Shown piece after piece: positions 45,303 through 53,336 of a stretch of 64,000 bases of DNA; the stretch's first letter is position 1; every line of letters begins with the position of its first letter. The stretch comes from Actinosynnema pretiosum (lineage in GTDB: Bacteria; Actinomycetota; Actinomycetes; Mycobacteriales; Pseudonocardiaceae): positions 310,001 through 374,000 of the forward strand of contig NZ_JAMTCF010000002.1 of NCBI RefSeq assembly GCF_024171695.1, given 5' to 3'. The notes beneath the pieces are model-generated. The model ran no database searches. It saw nothing but the letters and a program-made list of their open reading frames with translations, and had not been told where the DNA came from. The position numbers and the translations under genes were made by a program.

Positions 45303-46637
45303 TCAGGGGCCGGGGGAGACCAGGGCGCGGCCGTCGGCGAGCGCGGCGCCTCCGGCCTCGACCGGTGACGCGTCCGGCTCGGGCAGCGGCGCGCCCACCA
45401 GGCCCGCCGCGAGGGTCCCGCCGTCACCGGCGTCGATCACCAGGAACGCCCCGGTGCGCCGGTCGCGGGTGTAGTCGTCCACCGGGACGGGCTCGGCGGT
45501 GCGCACCCGCACCTGGCCGATGTCGTTGAGCCGCAGGGCGTCCGGCGCGCCCGTGCTGGCCAGGGCCTGCTCGTCGAACCGGGACAGCAGCTCGGTCACG
45601 ATCGCCTGGACGGTGCGCGTGCCGTGCTTGACGAGCACCCGCGCGCCGGGTGCGAGGGGCTTCTCGGCCAGCCAGCACAGGGTCGCGGTGAACTCGTCCA
45701 CCACCTCGGGCGCGTCACCGGCCGCGATCAGGTCGCCTCGGGAGACGTCCAGGTCGTGCGCCAGCAGCAGCGTGACCGACCGGCCCGCCGCCGCCTCGGC
45801 CAGCGGCCCGTCGGCCGTGTCGATGCCGGTCACCGTCGTGCGCGACCCGCCGGGCAGCACGGTCACCTCGTCGCCGACCCGGACCGTGCCCGCCGCGACC
45901 TGCCCCGCGTACCCCCGGTAGTCGGGGTGCTGGGCGGTGCGCGGCCGGATCACGTACTGCACCGGGAAGCGGAACGGCGCGTCGTGCGGGTCCGGCTCCA
46001 CCGGCACCGACTCCAGGTGCTCCAGCAGCGTCGGCCCCGAGTACCAGGGCGTGCTCGCCGACCGGTCCACCACGTTGTCGCCCACCAGCGCGGACACCGG
46101 GATCGACACCACCGAGTCCTCGGCGAAGCCCAGCGCGGACGCGTGGGCGGCGAACTCCTTGGCGATGCGGGAGAACACGACCTCGTCGTAGCCGACCAGG
46201 TCGACCTTGTTCACCGCCAGCACCAGCCGGGGCACGCCCAGCAGCGCCAGCACCGCCGCGTGCCGCCGGGTCTGCTCCACCACGCCCCGGCGCGCGTCCA
46301 CCAGCAGCACCGCGAGCTGCGCGGTCGACGCGCCGGTCACGGTGTTGCGGGTGTACTGCACGTGGCCGGGGGTGTCGGCCAGCACGAACGTGCGGCGCGG
46401 CGTGGCGAAGTACCGGTAGGCCACGTCGATCGTGATGCCCTGCTCGCGCTCCGAGCGCAGCCCGTCCACCAGCAGCGACAGGTCCGGGGTGGTCAGGCCC
46501 CGGTCCGCGCTGGCCCGGTGCACCGCGTCCAGGGTGTCCGCCAGCACCGACTTCGTGTCGTACAGAAGCCGCCCGACCAGGGTGGACTTGCCGTCGTCCA
46601 CGCTGCCCGCCGTGGCCAGTCTCAGCAGGTCGCTCAT
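45303..46637 (-). CDS. cysN: Sulfate adenylyltransferase subunit 1 (GTPase)
   Basis: 444 residues. Translation-factor-like GTPase coupling GTP hydrolysis to APS formation by CysD. GTP motifs: TAGSVDDGKSTLVGRLLYD, DTPGHVQYTRN, and NKVDLVGYDE. The C-terminal beta-barrel domains follow and the protein ends without a fused CysC (APS kinase) domain; together with an APS-type CysH this fits an assimilation route via APS. Immediately after the cysD stop with no gap. Confidence 0.95.
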   Translation of the reverse strand: MSDLLRLATAGSVDDGKSTLVGRLLYDTKSVLADTLDAVHRASADRGLTTPDLSLLVDGLRSEREQGITIDVAYRYFATPRRTFVLADTPGHVQYTRNTVTGASTAQLAVLLVDARRGVVEQTRRHAAVLALLGVPRLVLAVNKVDLVGYDEVVFSRIAKEFAAHASALGFAEDSVVSIPVSALVGDNVVDRSASTPWYSGPTLLEHLESVPVEPDPHDAPFRFPVQYVIRPRTAQHPDYRGYAGQVAAGTVRVGDEVTVLPGGSRTTVTGIDTADGPLAEAAAGRSVTLLLAHDLDVSRGDLIAAGDAPEVVDEFTATLCWLAEKPLAPGARVLVKHGTRTVQAIVTELLSRFDEQALASTGAPDALRLNDIGQVRVRTAEPVPVDDYTRDRRTGAFLVIDAGDGGTLAAGLVGAPLPEPDASPVEAGGAALADGRALVSPGP

Positions 46638-47537
46638 CTAGAAGTACCCCTCCCGCTTGCGGTCCTCCATGGCGGCCTCGCTCATCCGGTCATCGGCGCG
46701 CGTGGCGCCCCGCTCGGTGAGCCTGCTGGCGGAGACCTCCGCGATGACCGCGTCGATGTCGGCGGCCTCGGACTCCACCGCCCCGGTGCACGAGCCGTCG
46801 CCGACCGTCCGGTAGCGCACCGTCTTCTCCACCAGCTCCTCGCCCGCGCGCGGCCCGCCCCACGGGCCCTGCGCCAGCCACATGCCGTCGCGCAGGTACA
46901 CCTCGCGGCGGTGCGCGTAGTAGATGGGCGGCAGCTCGATCCGCTCGCGGGCGATGTAGCGCCACACGTCCAGCTCGGTCCAGTTCGACAGCGGGAACAC
47001 CCGCACGTGCTCACCGGCCCGGTGCCTGCCGTTGTAGAGGTTCCACAGCTCCGGCCGCTGCCTGCGCGGCTCCCACTGGCCGAAGGCGTTGCGCAGGCTG
47101 AAGATGCGCTCCTTGGCGCGGGCCCGCTCCTCGTCCCGGCGTCCGCCGCCGAACACCGCGTCGAACCGGTTCGCGGTGATCGCGTCCAGCAGCGGCACGG
47201 TCTGCAGCGGGTTGCGGGTGCCGTCCGGGCGCTCGGCGAGCCTGCCGTCGTCCAGGTAGTCCTGCACCCGCGCCACCTCCAGGCGCAGCCCGTGCCGGGC
47301 GACGACCTCGTCGCGGAACGCGATCACCTCGTCGAAGTTGTGCCCGGTGTCCACGTGCAGCAGCGGGAACGGCACCGGGGCGGGCCAGAAGGCCTTGACC
47401 GCCAGGTGCAGCAGCAGCGTCGAGTCCTTGCCGCCGGAGAACAGGATCACCGGGCGGTCGAACTCGCCCGCGACCTCGCGGAAGATGTGCACCGCCTCGG
47501 ACTCGAGGCGGTCGAGCGCGTCCAGGGCCAGAGTCAT
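46638..47537 (-). CDS. cysD: Sulfate adenylyltransferase subunit 2
   Basis: 299 residues, PP-loop family. The PP-loop SGGKDSTLLLHLAVKAF is at residues about 35-51; VFGGGRRDEERARAKERIFS and NWTELDVWRYIARERIELP follow, with RYRTVGDGSCTGAV near the C-terminus. Makes APS from ATP and sulfate with CysN. ATG at 47537 overlaps the cysH stop (ATGA). Confidence 0.96.
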   Translation of the reverse strand: MTLALDALDRLESEAVHIFREVAGEFDRPVILFSGGKDSTLLLHLAVKAFWPAPVPFPLLHVDTGHNFDEVIAFRDEVVARHGLRLEVARVQDYLDDGRLAERPDGTRNPLQTVPLLDAITANRFDAVFGGGRRDEERARAKERIFSLRNAFGQWEPRRQRPELWNLYNGRHRAGEHVRVFPLSNWTELDVWRYIARERIELPPIYYAHRREVYLRDGMWLAQGPWGGPRAGEELVEKTVRYRTVGDGSCTGAVESEAADIDAVIAEVSASRLTERGATRADDRMSEAAMEDRKREGYF

Positions 47538-48229
47538 CCGTGCAACCCGCATTCCGTCTTGGCGGTGCCCGCCCAGCGACCGCTGCGCGGGTCGGCGCCC
47601 GGCAGCGGCTTGGCGGTGCACGGCGCGCAGCCGATGGAGGGGTAACCCGCCTGAACCAGGGGGTTCTCCAGGATTCCGTGCTCGGCGAGGTAGCCGTTGA
47701 ACTCGTCGTCGGACCACGGCGCGATCGGGTTGACCTTCACCAGCCCGTTGCGCTCGTCCCACTGCACGATCGGGGTGTCCGCCCTGGTGGGGGCGTCGAC
47801 GCGGCGCACGCCGGTCACCCACGCGTCGTACCCGGCCAGGGTGCGGCGCAGCGGCACGACCTTGCGCAGCTGGCAGCAGCGGCCGGGGTCGGTGCGGTTG
47901 AGCGGCCCGAACTCGGCCTCCTGGTCGGCGGCGGACTGCTCGGCCGCGGCGTTGACGATCCGCAGCCGCGGGTAGACCAGGTCGACCGCGTCGCGGGTGC
48001 CGATGGTCTCGGCGAAGTGGTAGCCGGTCTCCAGGAACAGCACGTCCACGTCCGGCTTGACCTTCGCGGCGAGGTCCACCAGCACCGCGTCCTGCATGTT
48101 CGACGCGACGATCCAGCTGTCGCCGAACGTGCGGGCGGTCCAGGCCAGGGCCTGTTCGGCGGTCGCGTCGGCCAGCTCGACCTGGGCGGCCTGCGCCACG
48201 GCTCTCAGGTCTTCCTTGATCCCGCTCAC
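47534..48229 (-). CDS. cysH: Adenylylsulfate (APS) reductase
   Basis: 231 residues. Reduces APS to sulfite. The 4Fe-4S cysteines characteristic of APS (not PAPS) reductases are seen as RCCQLRKVVPL and GCAPC; the catalytic cysteine is in the C-terminal TECGLHG. The substrate loop contains FLETGYHF and TGVRR. GTG 48229 overlaps the stop of the zinc-ribbon gene. Confidence 0.95.
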   Translation of the reverse strand: MSGIKEDLRAVAQAAQVELADATAEQALAWTARTFGDSWIVASNMQDAVLVDLAAKVKPDVDVLFLETGYHFAETIGTRDAVDLVYPRLRIVNAAAEQSAADQEAEFGPLNRTDPGRCCQLRKVVPLRRTLAGYDAWVTGVRRVDAPTRADTPIVQWDERNGLVKVNPIAPWSDDEFNGYLAEHGILENPLVQAGYPSIGCAPCTAKPLPGADPRSGRWAGTAKTECGLHG

Positions 48230-48384
48230 CCGCGCGCCTCCTGGGGCAGGTTCAACCCGATGAACTTGACCGTGAACACCCGGCGGCAGGCCGAGCACAA
48301 CCACGCGTGCGCGGGCTCCTCCTGGGGGCGGAGGTCCTCGTCGCCGCAGTAGGGGCAGTGGAAGGGCGTCGCGCGCTCGCTCAC
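48226..48384 (-). CDS. Small zinc-ribbon protein of the sulfur operon, 52 residues
   Basis: CPYC and CSAC (FHCPYCGDEDL ... WLCSACRRVFTVKFIG) make a compact four-cysteine zinc ribbon. Both ends overlap neighbours by 4 bp (sirA upstream, cysH downstream), so it is a coupled member of the operon. Proteins of this size occur at this place in many actinobacterial cys operons; their role is not known to me. Possibly an assembly or electron-transfer helper of CysH or SirA. Confidence 0.82.
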   Translation of the reverse strand: MSERATPFHCPYCGDEDLRPQEEPAHAWLCSACRRVFTVKFIGLNLPQEARG

Positions 48385-50093
48385 CGCAGCAGCCCCTCGT
48401 CCGCGCGGGCCACCCACTGGGCGAACCGCTCGTCGCCGTCCCGGCCGTCCAGGTAGTGCCGCACCACCCGCTCCACGTACTCGGGCAGCTCGGCCGCGGT
48501 GACCTTGTGGCCGCGCAGCTTGCGGCCGAACCCGGCGTCCAGCCCGAGCCCGCCGCCCAGGTGCACCTGGAAGCCCTCGACCTGGCGGCCGTCGGCGTCG
48601 GTGACGATCTGGCCCTTGAGGCCGATGTCGGCGGTTTGGATGCGCGCGCACGAGTTCGGGCAGCCGTTGAGGTGCACCGAGATCGGCGCCGCGACCCCGG
48701 CCACCACGTCCGCGAGCCGCTCCTCCAGCGCCGTGACCAGGTCCGCCGCGCGCGCCTTGGTCTCGACGATCGCGAGCTTGCAGAACTCCAGGCCGGTGCA
48801 CGCCATCACCCCGCGCCGCCACGGCGACGGCTCGGTGGGCAGCCCGAGCGCCGCCAGGTCCGCGCGCAGGCCGTCCACCTCGGCCTCGGGCACGTCCAGC
48901 ACGACGAGCTTCTGCTGCGGGGTCAGCCGGACCCGGTTCGATCCGGCCCGCTCCACCGCCTTGGCGACCTCCACCAGGGTCGACCCGGACACCCGGCCCG
49001 CGATCGGCGCCGCGCCGACCGCGAACAGGCCGTCCTTCTGCCGGTGCACGCCCACGTGGTCGCGGGCGACCTCCGGGATCTCGGGGGCGGGACCGTCGAT
49101 CAGCTTCCGGTTGAGGTACTCGTCCTGGAGGATCTGGCGGAACTTCTCCGCGCCCCAGTCGGCGACGAGGAACTTCAGCCGCGCACGGTTGCGGAGCCTG
49201 CGGTAGCCGTAGTCGCGGAAGACGCTGATCACGCCCTCCCACACGTCGGGCACCTCGTCCAGCGGGATCCACGCGCCCAGCCGCTTCGCGATCATCGGGT
49301 TGGTCGACAGGCCGCCGCCCACCCACAGGTCGAAGCCGGGGCCGTGCTCCGGGTGGACGACGCCGACGAACGCCACGTCGTGCACCTCGTGCGCCACGTC
49401 CGGCAGGCCCGAGATGGCGGTCTTGAACTTGCGCGGCAGGTTCGAGAAGCGCGGGTCGCCGATGTAGCGGCGCAGGATCTCGTCGATGGCCGGGCCGCCG
49501 TCGAGCACCTCGTCCTCGGCGATGCCCGCGAGCGGGGAGCCGAGGACGACGCGGGGGCTGTCGCCGCAGGCCTCCATCGTGGTCAGCCCGGCGGCTTCCA
49601 GGCGCTCCCAGAGCGTGGGGACGTCCTCGATGCGGATCCAGTGGTACTGGATGTTCTGCCGGTCGGTGATGTCGGCGGTGTCGCGGGCGTAGGTCTGGGA
49701 CAGCTCGCCGATCAGCGCGAGCTGGGCGGTGGTGAGCCTGCCGCCGTCCACCCGGACGCGGAGCATGAAGTACTCGTCGTCCAGCTCCTCGGGCTCCAGG
49801 GTCGCCGTCCGGCCGCCGTCGATCCCCGGCTTGCGCTGCGTGTACAGCCCGTACCAGCGGAAGCGGCCCCGCAGGTCGGCGGGGTCGATGGAGGCGAAGC
49901 CACCCGGCGCGTAGATCGTCTCGATCCGCGCGCGCACGTTGAGCGGGTTGTCGTCCTTCTTGCTCCGCTCGTTCGGGTTGAGCGGCTCGCGGTAGCCGAG
50001 CGCCCACTGGCCCTCGCCCCGCCGCTGCCTGGCGCGCGGGGGCGCAGGCGTCGAGGGCGTTGCCGTGGGGGGCGATGTCGTCGGGGGAACCAT
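48381..50093 (-). CDS. sirA: Ferredoxin-dependent assimilatory sulfite reductase
   Basis: 570 residues. Siroheme/4Fe-4S enzyme reducing sulfite to sulfide by six electrons. Cluster and siroheme cysteines are in MACTGLEFCKLAIVET and LNGCPNSCARI. The N-terminal half has RFRWYGLYTQRKPG and ADITDRQNIQYHWI. A Ser/Pro/Thr-rich N-terminal tail of about 20 residues is probably disordered. ATG at 50093; the leader peptide and hairpin upstream indicate attenuation. It could be called nirA by homology, but the neighbours support sulfite. Confidence 0.95.
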   Translation of the reverse strand: MVPPTTSPPTATPSTPAPPRARQRRGEGQWALGYREPLNPNERSKKDDNPLNVRARIETIYAPGGFASIDPADLRGRFRWYGLYTQRKPGIDGGRTATLEPEELDDEYFMLRVRVDGGRLTTAQLALIGELSQTYARDTADITDRQNIQYHWIRIEDVPTLWERLEAAGLTTMEACGDSPRVVLGSPLAGIAEDEVLDGGPAIDEILRRYIGDPRFSNLPRKFKTAISGLPDVAHEVHDVAFVGVVHPEHGPGFDLWVGGGLSTNPMIAKRLGAWIPLDEVPDVWEGVISVFRDYGYRRLRNRARLKFLVADWGAEKFRQILQDEYLNRKLIDGPAPEIPEVARDHVGVHRQKDGLFAVGAAPIAGRVSGSTLVEVAKAVERAGSNRVRLTPQQKLVVLDVPEAEVDGLRADLAALGLPTEPSPWRRGVMACTGLEFCKLAIVETKARAADLVTALEERLADVVAGVAAPISVHLNGCPNSCARIQTADIGLKGQIVTDADGRQVEGFQVHLGGGLGLDAGFGRKLRGHKVTAAELPEYVERVVRHYLDGRDGDERFAQWVARADEGLLR

Positions 50094-50177
50094 CCGCTGG
50101 CCTCCGGAGGTGGAGTGGCGGCGCGGTGGTGCGCGTGGCGAGCCCGGTGGTGCGGTGGTGGAGGCCCCGTCAGCGCA

Positions 50178-50210
50178 CCCCGGCGCCTACGGGAACGAAA
50201 AGGCGCGGGG
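50178..50210 (-). terminator. Attenuator-like hairpin right after the leader peptide
   Basis: On the minus strand CCCCGCGCC (50210-50202) pairs with GGCGCCGGGG (50187-50178) with one bulged base and a 14-nt loop rich in T. The stem begins directly after the leader stop codon, so translating ribosomes would block its formation. Confidence 0.55.
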
Positions 50211-50297
50211 TTATGCCGAACGGGGGCACATCGCGCTGGAGACGCGGCGGAAGTCGACGTGGCGGCGGACCACCAGGCGAATTCCGTTCGTCGTCAT
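50211..50297 (-). CDS. Cysteine-type leader peptide of the sulfur operon, 28 residues
   Basis: A short open frame from ATG 50297 to TAA 50211 reads MTTNGIRLVV, then RRHVDFRRVSSAMC, then PRSA. The R-R/H-H-V-D-L/F...S-A-x-C pattern recurs in short leader peptides in front of sulfur-assimilation and cysteine genes in actinomycetes. The cysteine near the end, followed directly by the stop and a hairpin, fits ribosome-mediated sensing of cysteine supply. It lies 117 bp before sirA and is too short for usual gene calling. Confidence 0.78.
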   Translation of the reverse strand: MTTNGIRLVVRRHVDFRRVSSAMCPRSA

Positions 50298-50315
50298 GCG
50301 GCTGAGCGTGCCACG

Positions 50316-50333
50316 GGTCCATGTTGTGGTCCA
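50316..50333 (-). promoter_or_regulatory. Direct repeat upstream of the sulfur operon leader
   Basis: GGTCCA occurs at 50316-50321 and 50328-50333, a 12-bp period that places both on one DNA face. It is 20-35 bp upstream of the leader-peptide ATG on the minus strand, where a promoter should lie. A binding site for a regulator is possible; nothing identifies which. Confidence 0.35.
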
Positions 50334-50351
50334 CAGGCATCCGCATGGTGG

Positions 50352-50470
50352 GACAGGTCACGGTGGGGGGTTGCGCTGGGGGGTGGAAGGGGTGTGGCGG
50401 GGGAGGAGGGGGGAAGGGGGTGGCGAGGGGGAGGGGGAGGGTGTGGCGAGGGGGTGGCCGCTGGTCGGGC
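50352..50470 (+). other. G-run cluster in the presumed 5' leader of hemW
   Basis: The plus strand has more than eight runs of four to six G within 110 bp (for example GGGGGAGGAGGGGGG near 50400). The RNA or coding-strand DNA could fold into G-quadruplexes directly upstream of the hemW start at 50504. Confidence 0.5.
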
Positions 50471-50503
50471 GGGTGCGGTGCTCTGGTGGGGGACAATGGG
50501 GGT

Positions 50504-51718
50504 ATGCCCTCTGCGCTGCCTGCCGGTGACCCCGCACCCTCGGACGGGGCGTTGCCCGCGACTGCTCTGGAAGGGCTTGGCACGCGGCCGTTCGGGGTGT
50601 ACGTGCACGTGCCGTTCTGTGCGACGCGGTGCGGGTACTGCGACTTCAACACGTATACGGCGGGGGAGTTGGGGACGTCGGCTTCGCCGGAGTCGTGGTT
50701 GGAGGGGTTGCGGAGGGAGTTGGACCTGGCGGCTCGGGTGCTGGGGGCGCCGCCTGCTGCCGAGACGGTGTTCGTGGGTGGGGGGACGCCGTCGTTGTTG
50801 GGGGCGGACGGGTTGGCTGCGGTGCTGGAGGCGGTGCGGTCGTCGGTGGGGCTCGCGCCTGGGGCCGAGGTGACTACGGAGTCGAATCCGGAGTCGACGT
50901 CGTTGGAGTTCTTCGCGGCGATTCGGGAGGCCGGGTACACGCGGGTTTCGCTGGGGATGCAGTCGGCGGCTCGGCACGTGTTGCAGATCTTGGATCGGAA
51001 GCACACGCCTGGGCGGGCTGCTGCGGCGGCTCGGGAGGCTCGGGAGGGTGGGTTCGAGCACGTCAACCTGGATTTGATCTACGGGACGCCTGGGGAGCGG
51101 GACGAGGATCTGCGGGAGTCGCTGGCGGTGGTGCGGGATGCCGGGGTGGATCACCTGTCGGCTTACGCGCTGATCGTGGAGGAGGGGACGGCGTTGGCTC
51201 GGCGGGTGCGGCGGGGGGAGTTGCCCGCGCCGGATGACGACGTGCTGGCGGAGCGGTACGAGATGGTGGACGCGGCGGCTCGTGAGATGGGGATGAGCTG
51301 GTACGAGGTGTCGAACTGGGCCGCGTCGGAGGAGGGGCGGTGCAGGCACAACGTCCTGTACTGGCAGGGGGCGGACTGGTGGGGGGCCGGGCCTGGGGCG
51401 CACAGCCACGTGGGTGGGGTGCGGTGGTGGAACGTGAAGCACCCGGCGAAGTACGCGGCGGTGCTTGCGGGGGGTGAGTCGCCGGCTGCTGGGCGTGAGG
51501 TGCTGGCGGAGGACGATCGCCGGGTTGAGCGGGTGCTGTTGGAGTTGCGACTGTCCGAAGGGTTGCCGGTTGAGGTGTTGGACCGGGACGGGCGGCGGGA
51601 GGCTGCTCGGGTGGCTGCGGAGGGGTTGTTGGAGCCGATGGCGCTTGCTCGGGGGCGGTGCGTGTTGACGGACCGGGGGCGGTTGTTGGCTGACGCGGTG
51701 GTCCGGCGGTTGACCTGA
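50504..51718 (+). CDS. hemW: Heme chaperone HemW (radical SAM, HemN-like)
   Basis: 404 residues from ATG 50504. The radical-SAM cysteines are in VPFCATRCGYCDFNTY; GGGTPSLLGADGLAAVL and TTESNPESTSLEFF follow, and the C-terminal HemN domain is present. Lacks features that distinguish true coproporphyrinogen dehydrogenase, so the heme chaperone HemW is more likely. Usage of TTG, GTT and GGG codons is noticeably higher than in neighbours. Confidence 0.9.
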   Translation: MPSALPAGDPAPSDGALPATALEGLGTRPFGVYVHVPFCATRCGYCDFNTYTAGELGTSASPESWLEGLRRELDLAARVLGAPPAAETVFVGGGTPSLLGADGLAAVLEAVRSSVGLAPGAEVTTESNPESTSLEFFAAIREAGYTRVSLGMQSAARHVLQILDRKHTPGRAAAAAREAREGGFEHVNLDLIYGTPGERDEDLRESLAVVRDAGVDHLSAYALIVEEGTALARRVRRGELPAPDDDVLAERYEMVDAAAREMGMSWYEVSNWAASEEGRCRHNVLYWQGADWWGAGPGAHSHVGGVRWWNVKHPAKYAAVLAGGESPAAGREVLAEDDRRVERVLLELRLSEGLPVEVLDRDGRREAARVAAEGLLEPMALARGRCVLTDRGRLLADAVVRRLT

Positions 51719-51747
51719 GGGGTGGGGGGCAAGGGCAAGAGCAAGAT

Positions 51748-52047
51748 CAAGAGCTGAAGGGCTCGCCTCGCCGGCGGGGCAGACCTCCAAAAAAGAGGGA
51801 CACGAGCTCTGCCGGCCGGTGACCGTTGGGTTGGTGGTGCGGTTTACCCCTGCGGTGGTCCGGGTCCCTCTTCTCCGTGTGGCCTCCTTTCAGGCAAGCA
51901 CAGGCGTCAAGACGCCGTTTGACCAGGCAGTCTGCCGTGGCAATGCGGCGGCGTCTTGACACCTGCGCTCGGGCTTCGCCAGGCCACACGGAGAAGAGGG
52001 ACGCGGGAGTGGGGCTGCGTGGGCTCGCTGCGCTCGCCCCGCAGCCC
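51748..52047 (-). ncRNA. Structured repeat element, copy B (candidate new RNA)
   Basis: 300 bp, the inverted partner of 28377-28676. On the minus strand: H1 (CGCAGCCC 52040-52047 with GGGCTGCG 52012-52019), H2 outer stem (51981-52002 with 51864-51885, 22 bp perfect), internal loop (51971-51980 and 51886-51895, both identical to copy A), inner stem (51949-51970 with 51896-51917), apical loop 51918-51948 sharing GCCACGGCAGAC with copy A, and H3 near 51748-51820. It starts 30 bp after the hemW stop and runs antisense and convergent to it, just as copy A converges on lepA. hrcA begins 180 bp beyond. Confidence 0.75.
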
Positions 52048-52227
52048 GCGAGGTGGTCTGGGGTGGGGGCTGGGAGTGCGGTCGGGTGCGGATCGCTGGG
52101 GTGGGGGTGGGGTTCGTAACCTGTGAATGACTTTCCGAACTCGCCGGGGACCGGGGGGCGTCCGCTCCGTAAAATCGGGGCGAGGACATCAGGGGGCAGT
52201 GCCCCCTACCAGCGGAGGTGGCACGCG

Positions 52228-53250
52228 GTGAACGCTGATCAGCGGCGCTTCGAGGTGTTGCGCGCCATCGTTGCCGACTACGTCTCCAACCACGAGCCGG
52301 TCGGGTCCAAGGCGTTGGTCGAGCGGCACAACCTGGGGGTGTCCAGTGCGACCGTTCGCAACGACATGGCCTCGTTGGAGGAGGACGGTTACATCACCCA
52401 GCCGCACACCAGCGCTGGGCGGGTGCCTACCGACAAGGGGTATCGGCTGTTCGTCGACCGGCTGAGCGAGGTCAAGCCGTTGTCGACGGCTGAGCGGCGG
52501 GCCATTCACTCGTTCCTCGAGGGGGCCTGTGACCTGGACGACGTGCTGCGGCGCAGTGTTCGGCTGCTCGCGCAGCTCACTCGGCAGGTCGCCGTGGTGC
52601 AGTACCCGACGCTCAGCCGGGCCTCGGTGCGGCACCTCGAGGTGTTGGCCATCACCCCGGCGCGGTTGATGCTGATCCTGATCACCGACACCGGTCGGGT
52701 GGACCAGCGGTCGGTGGATCTCGGTGATGTCATCACCGAGGAGAACGTCGCCCGGATCCGCACGATGCTCAACGCCTCGCTGGTCGGCAAGCGGCTCGCG
52801 GACGCGTCCGCCGAGGTCGCCCAGCTGCCGGAGAAGGTGCCTGGCGAGCTCCGGGACATCGCCACCAGGGTCAGCACCGTGCTGATCGAATCCCTGGTCG
52901 AGCACCCCGAGGAGCGCCTGGTGCTGGGTGGCACGGCGAACCTCACCCGGAACGTGGCAGACTTCCCCGGTTCGCTGCGCCCGGTGCTGGAGGCGCTGGA
53001 GGAGCAGGTGGTGGTGCTCAAGCTGCTGGCGGCCTCGCACGACCCCGGCACCGTGCTGGTGCACATCGGGGAGGAGAACGAGGCGGCGGAGATGCGCGGC
53101 ACCTCGGTCGTGTCCATCGGCTACGGCAGCGTCGACAAGCTGCTCGGCGGCATGGGCGTGGTCGGACCAACCCGGATGGACTACCCGTCCACGATGGCGG
53201 CCGTCAGGGCCGTCGCCCACTACGTGGGGGACATCCTCACCGTCCGGTGA
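52228..53250 (+). CDS. hrcA: Heat-inducible transcription repressor HrcA
   Basis: 340 residues. N-terminal winged helix: [45 protein letters not shown], then the [20 protein letters not shown] signature. GTG 52228 is preceded by GGAGGTG. HrcA represses groE-type genes at CIRCE elements; I found no CIRCE before this gene, so it is not obviously self-regulated. dnaJ follows after 86 bp. Confidence 0.96.
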   Translation: MNADQRRFEVLRAIVADYVSNHEPVGSKALVERHNLGVSSATVRNDMASLEEDGYITQPHTSAGRVPTDKGYRLFVDRLSEVKPLSTAERRAIHSFLEGACDLDDVLRRSVRLLAQLTRQVAVVQYPTLSRASVRHLEVLAITPARLMLILITDTGRVDQRSVDLGDVITEENVARIRTMLNASLVGKRLADASAEVAQLPEKVPGELRDIATRVSTVLIESLVEHPEERLVLGGTANLTRNVADFPGSLRPVLEALEEQVVVLKLLAASHDPGTVLVHIGEENEAAEMRGTSVVSIGYGSVDKLLGGMGVVGPTRMDYPSTMAAVRAVAHYVGDILTVR

Positions 53251-53336
53251 GGGAACACCCCGCGCCCGCAGGACGTTTCGCAAGCGACGCAGGCTAGCGC
53301 GCGCGTGTTCCAGCGCGCCCGCAGGAGGACAGCACG

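Noticed and set aside
51719..52227. CIRCE operator in front of hrcA
   Set aside because: I looked for TTAGCACTC and GAGTGCTAA arms and found neither; the region is filled by the structured repeat and a short leader.
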